DNA from: Kribbella capetownensis
GTDB taxonomy: Bacteria > Actinomycetota > Actinomycetes > Propionibacteriales > Kribbellaceae
Length of the DNA stretch: 64,000 bases
Assembly: GCF_004331485.1 (NCBI RefSeq)
Contig: NZ_SJKD01000003.1
Location: forward strand, 124,001-188,000
Reading direction: 5' to 3'
A program made the translations under genes and the position numbers. Position 1 is the stretch's first letter, and the number at the start of each line of letters is the position of its first letter. This document shows, piece after piece, positions 50,303 to 57,978 of the stretch. The notes under the pieces were generated by a model. It saw nothing but the letters and a program-made list of their open reading frames with translations. It searched no databases and was not told the DNA's origin.

Positions 50303-51274
50303 GTGGCATTGACCATCGACAAGAGGCCGGCGGTGAAGTCAGCTCCGCCTGGATCACCGCACTCACTGGGCCGGCTCGCGCGCCTCAAGCGGGACTGGGG
50401 CCTGCTCGTGTTCGCGGTGCCCGGCCTGCTGGTCTTCCTGGTCTTCCACTACGTCCCGTTGCTCGGCAACGTGATCGCCTTCAAGGACTACCAGCCGTAC
50501 CTCGGCGTCCGGCAGAGCCCATGGGTCGGCTTCTCGAACTTCGCACTGATCTTCAGCGGCGATCCCGAGGTGCTCAACGCGCTGAAGAACACGCTCGTGC
50601 TGACGGTCCTCCAGGTCGCCTTCGTGTTCCCGGCTCCGATCGTGCTCGCGCTGGTGCTCAACAGCCTGATGTACGAGCCGATCAAGCGGTTCGTGCAGAG
50701 CGTCCTGTACATGCCGCACTTCCTGTCCTGGGTGATCGTCGTCGCGATCTTCCAGCAGATCCTCGGGAACGCCGGTCTGCTCAACACCTACCTGCGGCAC
50801 AAGGGCATCGAGCCGATCGAGATCATCGGCAACCCGGACGCGTTCCGTGCGCTGATCACCTCGCAGGTCATCTGGAAGGACACCGGGTGGGGAACGATCC
50901 TGTTCCTGGCCGCGCTGTCACGTGTCGACCAGGAACAGTACGAAGCTGCCTCGGTCGACGGCGCCGGTCCGGCGCGGCAGATGTGGCACGTCACGCTGCC
51001 GGCGCTGCGTCCACTGATCATCCTGCTCGGCATCCTGCGCCTCGGCGATTCGCTCAGCGTCGGCTTCGAACAGATCCTGCTGCAACAGGGGGCGGGCACC
51101 GAGGTCACCGAGGTCCTCGACACCTACGTCTACCACCACGCCTTCCAGCAGGGCGAGTGGGGCATCAGTGCCGCGGTCGGCCTGGTCAAGGGCGTCGTCG
51201 GCCTGGCCTTGGTCCTCGGCGCGAACAAGGTCGCGCATCTCTTCGGAGAGGACGGAGTGTACCGATCGCGATGA
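50303..51274 (+). CDS. Carbohydrate ABC transporter permease (LplB/UgpA-like)
   Basis: 323 residues, six transmembrane helices. The EAA loop that contacts the ATPase reads YEAASVDGAGPARQMWHVTLP. The opening LLVFAVPGLLVFLVFHYVPL and FKDYQPYLGV match the LplB family, which imports larger oligosaccharides. AAGGAG precedes GTG 50303. No ATPase gene is nearby; as in many gram-positives a shared MsiK-like ATPase probably energises it. Confidence 0.93.
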   Translation: MALTIDKRPAVKSAPPGSPHSLGRLARLKRDWGLLVFAVPGLLVFLVFHYVPLLGNVIAFKDYQPYLGVRQSPWVGFSNFALIFSGDPEVLNALKNTLVLTVLQVAFVFPAPIVLALVLNSLMYEPIKRFVQSVLYMPHFLSWVIVVAIFQQILGNAGLLNTYLRHKGIEPIEIIGNPDAFRALITSQVIWKDTGWGTILFLAALSRVDQEQYEAASVDGAGPARQMWHVTLPALRPLIILLGILRLGDSLSVGFEQILLQQGAGTEVTEVLDTYVYHHAFQQGEWGISAAVGLVKGVVGLALVLGANKVAHLFGEDGVYRSR

Positions 51275-52185
51275 ACACCACAGCCCGTACGAGGACCAAC
51301 GGCCGATCGCCCGCGATGGCGCCCGCGTCCGTCCCGATCAAGATTCTCAAGGCCATCGTGCTCCTGATCGCCTGTGGGCTGGTCGTGATGCCGTTCGTCT
51401 CGGTGATCTCGACGAGCCTGGCCGACCAGCAGCAGATCACCGACGCCGGTGGCTACGTGCTCCTGCCGGACCGGCCGTCGTTGTCGGCGTACAGCTCGAT
51501 CCTGGCCGGTGGCGTGGTCGCCCGGGCGCTGCTCGTCAGCGTCGGGATCGCCGTCGTCGGCACGGTTCTCGGCCTGATCGTCACCTCGGCGATGGCCTAC
51601 TCACTGTCGCGGCCGACGTCCTTCGCGCACAAGCCGATCCTGATGGTCGTCCTGCTCACCATGCTGTTCAGTCCCGGGATCATCCCGAACTACCTGCTGA
51701 TCAAGCAGTTGGGACTGCTGAACAGCTGGTGGTCGCTGATCCTGCCCGTGCTGGTCACCGGCTTCTCCGTCATCGTGCTGCGCTCGTTCATGATGGGACT
51801 GCCGCCGGACATCCTGGAGTCGGCCCGCATCGACGGGGCCAACGACCTGCAGATCTTCGTCCGCATCATCCTCCCGCTGTCCAAGGCCGCCCTCGCCGTC
51901 ATCGGGCTGTTCTTCGCCGTCGGGTTCTGGAACTCGTGGTTCAACGCCCTGCTCTACATCAACGATCCGTCGAAGTTGCCGCTCCCACTGGTGCTCCGCA
52001 CGTACGTCGTCGACAATGCGCGGCTCGGTGCGGAGCAGCTGTCCGGAGAGGCCGGCGTACTGCCGCCGACCCAGTCGCTCCAGATGGCCATCCTCGTCAT
52101 CTCGCTGATCCCGATCCTGCTCGTCTGCCCCTTCCTGCAGCGCCATTTCACGAAGGGCGTTCTGGTCGGCGCCGTCAAAGGCTGA
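51271..52185 (+). CDS. Carbohydrate ABC transporter permease (YtcP/UgpE-like)
   Basis: 304 residues, six transmembrane helices. The EAA loop is LESARIDGANDLQIFVRIILP. FSPGIIPNYLLIKQLGLLNSWW and VGFWNSWFNALLYI are typical of the YtcP/LplC group that partners LplB permeases. ATG overlaps the upstream stop (ATGA). Confidence 0.93.
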   Translation: MNTTARTRTNGRSPAMAPASVPIKILKAIVLLIACGLVVMPFVSVISTSLADQQQITDAGGYVLLPDRPSLSAYSSILAGGVVARALLVSVGIAVVGTVLGLIVTSAMAYSLSRPTSFAHKPILMVVLLTMLFSPGIIPNYLLIKQLGLLNSWWSLILPVLVTGFSVIVLRSFMMGLPPDILESARIDGANDLQIFVRIILPLSKAALAVIGLFFAVGFWNSWFNALLYINDPSKLPLPLVLRTYVVDNARLGAEQLSGEAGVLPPTQSLQMAILVISLIPILLVCPFLQRHFTKGVLVGAVKG

Positions 52186-52220
52186 GCCGTCGTCCACCGC
52201 CGGCTTCGAAAGGAGAACCC

Positions 52221-53849
52221 ATGTCCGAATCAATGAGTCGCCGTACCCTTCTCCGGCTGATGGGAGGAACCGCGGCCGCCGCCATTGCCGGCCCGACCCT
52301 CAGCGCCTGCTCCAGCTCCCCCGCCACGAGCCAGCAACAGCAGAACTCCGGGGTCCAGCTCCCGTCGTACATCCCGTATCAGGGGGTCAAACCGGACCTG
52401 GCGCCGACGAAGGACGGCGTGATGTCGGGCTTCCTGCGCTACCCCGCGACTCCGATCGTCGGGATCCCGGACCGGCCGGGCACGGGCTCGGAGGAACTGA
52501 CCGCCTTCATCCAGCAGTTCCGGCCGATCCCACCGGCGGCGTCGAGGAACGAGTACTGGCGCAACGTCAACGACAAGCTCGGCGTCACCCTGAACCTGCA
52601 GATGGTGCCGAGCGCGAACTACGCTGACAAGCTGCCGACCGTGCTCAGCGGCGAACTGCCGGACTTCACGATGATCGTCAACACGCCCAACATGCCGCAG
52701 TTGCTGGACGCCAAGTGCCAGAACCTCAGCGAGTTCCTGGCCGGCGACGCGATCAAGGACTACCCGATGCTGGCCAACCTGCGCCCGGAGGCCTGGCGCA
52801 CAACAGCCTTCAACGGCGGGATCTACGGCATCCCGATCCCCCGGGAGCGGGTCGGTGTCATCTGGTTCACCCGCGTCGACATCGTCAAGGCGCACGGCCT
52901 GAATCCGGCGCCGGCGACGTTCGCCGAGTTCAAGGAGCTGGCGAAGGGCGTCACCAACCCGAAGGAGAACCGCTGGGCGTTCCACGGCGCGCCCGGAGTT
53001 CGCGACCTGATCCTGCGGATGATGGGAGCTCCGGTCGGTTGGCAGGAGGAGGGCGGCAAGTTCACCTCGATCAACGAGCTGGACCAGACCAAGCAGGCGA
53101 TCAGCGACACCCGGGAACTGGTCAAGGCCGGCTACTTCCATCCCGACACGTTCACCCAGGGTGCGCCGTTCAAGGACTGGATCGGCGGCGGACGCGTCGT
53201 GATGGTCGCCGACAACTACTCCGCCTGGCCCCAGTACGTCACCCAGAACGTGAAGCCGGGCTCCCCTGTGCAGTTCGACGGCATGCTGCCGCCGAAGTAC
53301 GACGCGAGCTCGACGCCGAACCTGGGGCGCGGAGTTCCGTCGTTCAGCACGACCGCGTTCAAGAAGACCGACGACAAGGAGCGGATCAAGCTGATGCTCC
53401 GGGTCGCGAACTACCTCGCTGCGCCGTTCGGCACCCAGGAGTACCTGATCAACCGGTACGGCAAAGAGGGCGTCGACTACACCATGGTGAACGGCGACCC
53501 GATCCTGACCAGCAAGGGCGAGGTCGAGCACACCGCCGAGTTCTACCGGATCGCCGACGCACCCTGGCCGCTGTACGAGCCCGGTCACCCCGAGGAGACC
53601 AAGAAGGAGCACGCCTACCAGGTCAAGGCGGTGCCGATGACGCTGGCCAACCCGGCGGATGCCCTGTACTCCGAGACCTACAACCGCAAGCGGAACACGC
53701 TGAACAAGCTGCTCGACGACGCGCTCGCCGACGTCCTTCAGGGCCGCAAGGAGCTGGCGGCCTGGGACGACGCGATGGACCGCTGGCGCAAGCAGGGCGG
53801 CGATCAGGTCCGCAAGGAGTACGAAGAGGCCTTCGCCGCGTCCAAGTGA
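52221..53849 (+). CDS. Extracellular solute-binding lipoprotein (LplA-like)
   Basis: 542 residues. A twin-arginine motif (SRRTLLRLMGG) and lipobox (LSAC, about Cys29) predict Tat export and lipid anchoring. The family-1 type binding fold is large, as in LplA-type proteins for oligo- or polysaccharides; readable blocks are LNLQMVPSANYADKLPTVLSG and WRTTAFNGGIYGIPI. AAAGGAG lies 6 nt before ATG 52221. It completes the importer with the two permeases. The gene ends 4 nt from the convergent MFS gene. Confidence 0.92.
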   Translation: MSESMSRRTLLRLMGGTAAAAIAGPTLSACSSSPATSQQQQNSGVQLPSYIPYQGVKPDLAPTKDGVMSGFLRYPATPIVGIPDRPGTGSEELTAFIQQFRPIPPAASRNEYWRNVNDKLGVTLNLQMVPSANYADKLPTVLSGELPDFTMIVNTPNMPQLLDAKCQNLSEFLAGDAIKDYPMLANLRPEAWRTTAFNGGIYGIPIPRERVGVIWFTRVDIVKAHGLNPAPATFAEFKELAKGVTNPKENRWAFHGAPGVRDLILRMMGAPVGWQEEGGKFTSINELDQTKQAISDTRELVKAGYFHPDTFTQGAPFKDWIGGGRVVMVADNYSAWPQYVTQNVKPGSPVQFDGMLPPKYDASSTPNLGRGVPSFSTTAFKKTDDKERIKLMLRVANYLAAPFGTQEYLINRYGKEGVDYTMVNGDPILTSKGEVEHTAEFYRIADAPWPLYEPGHPEETKKEHAYQVKAVPMTLANPADALYSETYNRKRNTLNKLLDDALADVLQGRKELAAWDDAMDRWRKQGGDQVRKEYEEAFAASK

Positions 53850-53853
53850 CCGG

Positions 53854-55116
53854 TCAGAGCAGGTCGGCTCCGGAGGTGGGATCCGCCTCCGGGGCCGGGA
53901 CCGGCTGCACCGATCGGCGGTCGCCGCTGGTCAGATCCGCGCGGATCTCGCCGCGCAGCGTGAGCACCGTCTGGAGTACGCCGAGCAGGATCACCGTCGC
54001 GATGATCGCGAAGATCTGCCGGTAGCTGAGCAGACTGACGAGCAGGCTGCCCAGCGCGAGCGAGATCGCCTGCGGCGTCGACACGAGCACCTCCACCGCG
54101 GTCGAGACCCGGCCGATCAGATGGCCCGGCGAACGCCGTTGCATCAGCGTCGTGAAGGCGACGAACGTCCACGGCAGACCGACTCCGCAGATGCCCGCAC
54201 CGACGAGGACCAGGACGATGCTCGGCGCGGCCGCGCAGACGATCGTTGCGACGGCCAGTGCGGTCAGGCCGAGTGCGCAGGTGGCGATCTCACCGAGGCG
54301 GCGTACGGCGCGGCTCGCGGTGAGACCACCGATGACCGCGCCGACGCCTTGGCAGGTCACGAAGACGCCGGAGAAGGTCGGCGGCTTGCCGAAGGCGTCC
54401 ATCAGCGCATAGATCGACGACTCGAAGAAGCCGATGACCAGGATCGAGATCGCGAGCCCCAGCAGGACGTGGCGGAGGATGCGGTCGTTGATCAGGAACC
54501 GGACGCCCTCGAGGACGTCTTCTTTGAAAGTGTGCTTCGCCGGCGCGGGCGTCTCGGCGATCTTGATCGTCGCGATCAGCAGTCCGGCGATGACGAACGT
54601 GGCGGCGTCGACGACCGCGACCAGCCAGCCGCCCGTGGTCGCGAAGATCGCGGCCCCGACCAGTGGACCGAACAGCCGGTAGCCCTCCTTGATCGTGGCC
54701 AGGCTCGAGTTCGCGTCGACCAGGAGTTCCTCGGGCAGCAGGTCCTTGAGCAGCCCGTTGAGGGCCGCCGGGAGTACGACGAACGAGACGCCGTACAGGA
54801 AGGCGACGACCCAGATCAGCCAGACGTCGTTCGCGTCCCGCACGAGCACCAGCGGGAGGACCGCGGCCGCGCTCGCGAAGTTGCCCCAGACAAGGATCGC
54901 CTTGCGGGGCAGCCGGTCCACCCAGACGCCGAGCAGCGGCGCACCGAGCGCCGGCAGCACCATGAAGAAGAAGGTCAGGCCGGCCATCGCGTTCGAGCCG
55001 GTGAGCGTCTTCACCCACATGCTCAGCACCAGCAGCATCACCGAGTCGCCGAGCATCGACGTACTCAGCCCACTGAAGAGGCGGGGGAACCCGGGCTGCG
55101 CGAACAGTTTCCTCAT
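53854..55116 (-). CDS. MFS transporter (probable drug exporter)
   Basis: 420 residues, 12 predicted transmembrane helices. The N-terminal pattern RLFSGLSTSMLGDSVMLLVL and the loop GVWVDRLPRKAILVWG are typical of the MFS_3/enterobactin-exporter-like group. Coupled to the upstream ArsR-type regulator (ATGA), which suggests substrate-induced efflux. Substrate unknown. Confidence 0.9.
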   Translation of the reverse strand: MRKLFAQPGFPRLFSGLSTSMLGDSVMLLVLSMWVKTLTGSNAMAGLTFFFMVLPALGAPLLGVWVDRLPRKAILVWGNFASAAAVLPLVLVRDANDVWLIWVVAFLYGVSFVVLPAALNGLLKDLLPEELLVDANSSLATIKEGYRLFGPLVGAAIFATTGGWLVAVVDAATFVIAGLLIATIKIAETPAPAKHTFKEDVLEGVRFLINDRILRHVLLGLAISILVIGFFESSIYALMDAFGKPPTFSGVFVTCQGVGAVIGGLTASRAVRRLGEIATCALGLTALAVATIVCAAAPSIVLVLVGAGICGVGLPWTFVAFTTLMQRRSPGHLIGRVSTAVEVLVSTPQAISLALGSLLVSLLSYRQIFAIIATVILLGVLQTVLTLRGEIRADLTSGDRRSVQPVPAPEADPTSGADLL

Positions 55117-55703
55117 GCCGGCTCAACCCCCGGGAAGTACGTCAGGACGCCCCACGCGACGAATTCACACGGCCGCGCGCCGGGTGGTCGCTGTTGCGGT
55201 TCGGTCAGTCGCTCCACAAAGCGGTCCAGGACGGCATTGATCGCCTCGTTCATCTCCTTGAGCTCGTCCGCGGTCAGCCACGCGACCATTTCGGTGTTGC
55301 TGTGCGCCGCGCGCCATTCCTCGGACTCCTCCGGCGCGCGCTGCTGGGACTCCCGCAGCCGGTCCATCGCGCGGCCCATCGTCACCTCGGACAGCGCCTG
55401 CGCAGCCCGACGCCCGTCGATCGACGCCGTGGAGTGCTCGTCGTCCCAGCGGAAGCCGAGTCCGGGGACCTTCCACGGCCGCTGCCGGCCCTTCCCGCCC
55501 TCGGCCTCCTCGACGAACCCGTGCTGCGCCAGCTTGCGCAGGTGCCACGAGCAGTTGGCCGGCGTCTCGTCGAGCCGGTCAGCCAGCTCGGTCGCGGTCA
55601 GCGGTCCGCTGATCGACAGCAGCTCGACGATCGCCATCCGCACCGGATGGGCCAGGGCGTTGAGCTCACGGGGGTCGCTGAGGCGACGATGCGGCGTCGG
55701 CAT
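55113..55703 (-). CDS. ArsR-type helix-turn-helix regulator
   Basis: 196 residues. Winged helix at about 12-75: LNALAHPVRMAIVELLSISG, then LTATELADRLDETPANCSWHL. A helical C-terminal part (about 95-180) may form the dimer or ligand site. No metal-binding Cys pair is evident, so an organic ligand is more likely. A 16-bp palindrome begins 12 nt upstream of the ATG, suggesting autorepression of the regulator-MFS operon. No Shine-Dalgarno is visible. Confidence 0.9.
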   Translation of the reverse strand: MPTPHRRLSDPRELNALAHPVRMAIVELLSISGPLTATELADRLDETPANCSWHLRKLAQHGFVEEAEGGKGRQRPWKVPGLGFRWDDEHSTASIDGRRAAQALSEVTMGRAMDRLRESQQRAPEESEEWRAAHSNTEMVAWLTADELKEMNEAINAVLDRFVERLTEPQQRPPGARPCEFVAWGVLTYFPGVEPA

Positions 55704-55714
55704 GCGTCGAAAGT

Positions 55715-55730
55715 ACTCTTTCGAAAGAGT
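55715..55730. promoter_or_regulatory. Candidate ArsR-type operator
   Basis: ACTCTTTCGAAAGAGT is a perfect 16-bp palindrome 12 nt upstream of the regulator start. An overlapping second inverted repeat, CGAAAG-TACT-CTTTCG (55708-55723), could give a second binding register. Confidence 0.65.
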
Positions 55731-55774
55731 TGTTGCAACACCCTCAGCGTCCCCCTCCCAGTTCCCTGCATTTC

Positions 55775-55854
55775 AGTGGTTGACCAGGCAGATGGTGGGT
55801 TTGCCACCGTGATTCCGGGTGGCAAACCCACCATTTGGCTGGTCAACCAGCCAG
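55775..55854. repeat. Dispersed palindromic repeat, copy B
   Basis: Arms 55777-55808 and 55818-55849 are complementary at 30 of 32 positions around a 9-nt loop, giving a very stable hairpin. The element aligns without gaps to 2136-2215. It lies between the ArsR-type gene and the terminator of gpx and does not overlap a gene. Confidence 0.75.
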
Positions 55855-55882
55855 ATGAGGTCGCGGCTGGGCGCAAAGAAGT

Positions 55883-55908
55883 CGCCCGCCGCGGATACGC
55901 GGCGGGCG
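55883..55908 (-). terminator. Terminator hairpin after gpx
   Basis: CGCCCGCCGCG and CGCGGCGGGCG form a perfect 11-bp stem with a 4-nt loop. On the gpx strand it is followed by ACTTCTTT. It is 16 nt past the gpx stop. Confidence 0.7.
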
Positions 55909-55924
55909 AGGGGCGAGCGGCGAG

Positions 55925-56413
55925 TCAGGCCGGGAGGTGGGACTCGATGGCAGTGACGATCTCGGCGGACTCCGGCTCGGTGCGGGGGCGGAAGCGGGCG
56001 GCGACCGTGCCCTCCGGGGTGATCAGGAACTTCTCGAAGTTCCACTGGATGTCACCGGCCTCGCCGTCGGCGTCCGGCGTCAGGGTCAGCTCGGAGTACA
56101 GCGGGTGCCGGCCCTCGCCGTTCACCTCGAGCTTGTCCAGCATCGGGAAGGTGACGCCGTACGTGGTCGAGCAGAAGGTGGAGATCTCGTCCGCCGTACC
56201 CGGCTCCTGGCCGCCGAACTGGTTGCAGGGGGCACCGAGCACCGTGAAGCCGCGGGCGCCGTACTGCTTCTGCAGGTTCTCCAGGCCCTCGTACTGCGGG
56301 GTCAGGCCACACTTCGACGCGACGTTCACGACCAGGACGGTCTTGCCCTTGTAGTCAGCGAGCGAGGTCGCCGCGCCGGCGAGCGTGGTCAGCGGGATGT
56401 CGTACAGGCTCAT
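55925..56413 (-). CDS. Glutathione peroxidase family (thiol peroxidase)
   Basis: 162 residues. Peroxidatic Cys in VASKCGLTPQYEGL, with the GPx tetrad partners in NQFGGQEPG and WNFEKFLI. Actinobacteria lack glutathione, so thioredoxin is the likely reductant. No signal peptide. ATG overlaps the dienelactone hydrolase stop (ATGA). Confidence 0.94.
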   Translation of the reverse strand: MSLYDIPLTTLAGAATSLADYKGKTVLVVNVASKCGLTPQYEGLENLQKQYGARGFTVLGAPCNQFGGQEPGTADEISTFCSTTYGVTFPMLDKLEVNGEGRHPLYSELTLTPDADGEAGDIQWNFEKFLITPEGTVAARFRPRTEPESAEIVTAIESHLPA

Positions 56414-57087
56414 GCGGATCCTTCGGAGGTTGGGAGGTGACGGGAGAGGAAGTCTGCGGTACGCCGCCAGGCCAGCTCGGCGGCCTCGGCGTGGTGGAAG
56501 GCGGGCAACGGGTTGTCGAACGCGTGACCGGCATCGGGATACCGATGGATCTCGGCGTCACCCAGGGAGGGAATGACCTCGTCGGCGTGCAGGTACGTGT
56601 CGGCGTCGCCGAAGTGGTGCAGGCTCGTCGCCTGAACCTTCGGCGCCAGCTCGAGCAGGGTCGGCAAGGACGAGCCGTAGTAGCTCACCAGGACATCCGG
56701 CGAGGAGACGGCCGCGACGTTGAACCCGAGCCCGCCGCCGAAGCAGAACCCGAGTACGCCGGTGCCGTGGCCGCGCCCGCGCAGGTACTCCAGCGCTGCC
56801 ACGGAGTCCGAGACCGCGAGATCCCAGTCGAGCCGTTGCAGGATCCCCATCGCGCGCTGGAGCAGATCGGGTGCGGACTCGTCCAACTCGGTGTGGTCGA
56901 GCCGCCAGTAGATCTCCGGCGCGATCACGTAGTACCCGAGCGCGGCGAGATCCGCGCCGCGCTGCTTGATGTAGTCGGAGACCCCGAAGATCTCCTGGAG
57001 GAGCAGCAGCCCGGGCGCCTCACCGCCGGCGGCGCCCCACTCGTGGACTGGCATCAAACCTGAACCGGTATCGATCTCCAAGGTCAC
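56410..57087 (-). CDS. Dienelactone hydrolase family protein
   Basis: 225 residues, alpha/beta hydrolase. Nucleophile Cys in VLGFCFGGGLGFN, Asp in HFGDADTYLHADEV and His in YPDAGHAFDNP form the triad of the DLH family. VLLQEIFG-type block LLLLQEIFGVSDYIKQR is typical. The substrate may be a lactone or ester. GTG 57087 has no clear ribosome site; a TACGCT hexamer just upstream suggests a leaderless start. Coupled to gpx. Confidence 0.88.
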   Translation of the reverse strand: MTLEIDTGSGLMPVHEWGAAGGEAPGLLLLQEIFGVSDYIKQRGADLAALGYYVIAPEIYWRLDHTELDESAPDLLQRAMGILQRLDWDLAVSDSVAALEYLRGRGHGTGVLGFCFGGGLGFNVAAVSSPDVLVSYYGSSLPTLLELAPKVQATSLHHFGDADTYLHADEVIPSLGDAEIHRYPDAGHAFDNPLPAFHHAEAAELAWRRTADFLSRHLPTSEGSA

Positions 57088-57119
57088 ACGGTGAAGCGTA
57101 CTGGCTGTCAGATACGCCC

Positions 57120-57791
57120 CTACCGAACTTCCACGGCCTCCGTGTGGATCGGGGTGGGCGCGGGAGCCGGGGCCGGCATCCAGAGTTTGCACTCGGTGAT
57201 GGCGGCGGTCAGCAGGTTGTACAGCCGGTCGTCGGGGTCCGGCACACAGGCCTGCGAGATGCCTTCCACCGCGCAGGACACAGCGCGTGGCGCGGTCCGC
57301 TTGGCGAAGTCCGGCGTACCCCGATGGGCCCTTGCGGTGAAGGATCGCGCCCACTTGGTCGCGGCCGGGACCGCCTCCAGGACCGCCTGCGAGTCGGGCT
57401 CGAGGTCGTCCAGCGGCCGCCCGTCCAGTGCGGCGAGTCGCCTCTCCCCCACCAGCAGCGCCACTGCGAGGATGTACTGCCGCTCCTGCGACACCACCGG
57501 CAGCGCGTGCTGGATACAGCGGGCGGTCACCCGCGGTACGACGTGTGGATCGTCGGGAGTCAACCCGATCACGGATGGGATCAGCGGCGCCAGCCGGGTC
57601 CGGCCGGCGTCCGTCGTGCAGTCGTTGACGTCGCGCGCCACGCCTGCCAGCAGCGGATGCGTACAGGCCGGGTGGTCCGACCATGGCTCGCCTGCCAGGT
57701 AGGAGGCGAACTCCATGAAGCAGGCACCCTTGCGCGGGTTGCGGTGTTTGCCCCGGCTCAGCACCGGCACGGAGAGATCAGCATTGTTCAT
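57120..57791 (-). CDS. Conserved hypothetical protein
   Basis: 223 residues from ATG 57791. The N-terminal part KHRNPRKGACFMEFASYLAGE and WSDHPACTHPLLAGVARDVND is a pattern I have seen in other actinobacterial proteins of unknown function. Cys residues recur (ACFM, ACTHP, DCTTD, RCIQH), but no defined metal motif is formed. The C-terminus is Pro/Ala-rich. It is 32 nt upstream of the dienelactone hydrolase start and probably in its operon. Confidence 0.8.
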   Translation of the reverse strand: MNNADLSVPVLSRGKHRNPRKGACFMEFASYLAGEPWSDHPACTHPLLAGVARDVNDCTTDAGRTRLAPLIPSVIGLTPDDPHVVPRVTARCIQHALPVVSQERQYILAVALLVGERRLAALDGRPLDDLEPDSQAVLEAVPAATKWARSFTARAHRGTPDFAKRTAPRAVSCAVEGISQACVPDPDDRLYNLLTAAITECKLWMPAPAPAPTPIHTEAVEVR

Positions 57792-57913
57792 GAACGGCTC
57801 CAGACACACGGACCTTGCCACCAGCATGCGCCGAATCGCGCCGGTGCGCCACGGGTTGTGGTCTGCGTGAGCACCCGGTTGTGCGCTGTGAGCAGCCGCA
57901 CAGGCGTGGCTGC

Positions 57914-57943
57914 TTGGGGAGTTCTGTTACCGACGGGTAGCAT
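57914..57943 (+). promoter_or_regulatory. Candidate promoter of fadA-fadB
   Basis: TTGGGG (57914-57919), 18 nt, then TAGCAT (57938-57943), with the GTG start 35 nt downstream of the -10 box and AGAGGAGGG as ribosome site. Confidence 0.4.
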
Positions 57944-57978
57944 CGAGGTAGCTTTCCCGACCCCAGAGGAGGGCCCCT

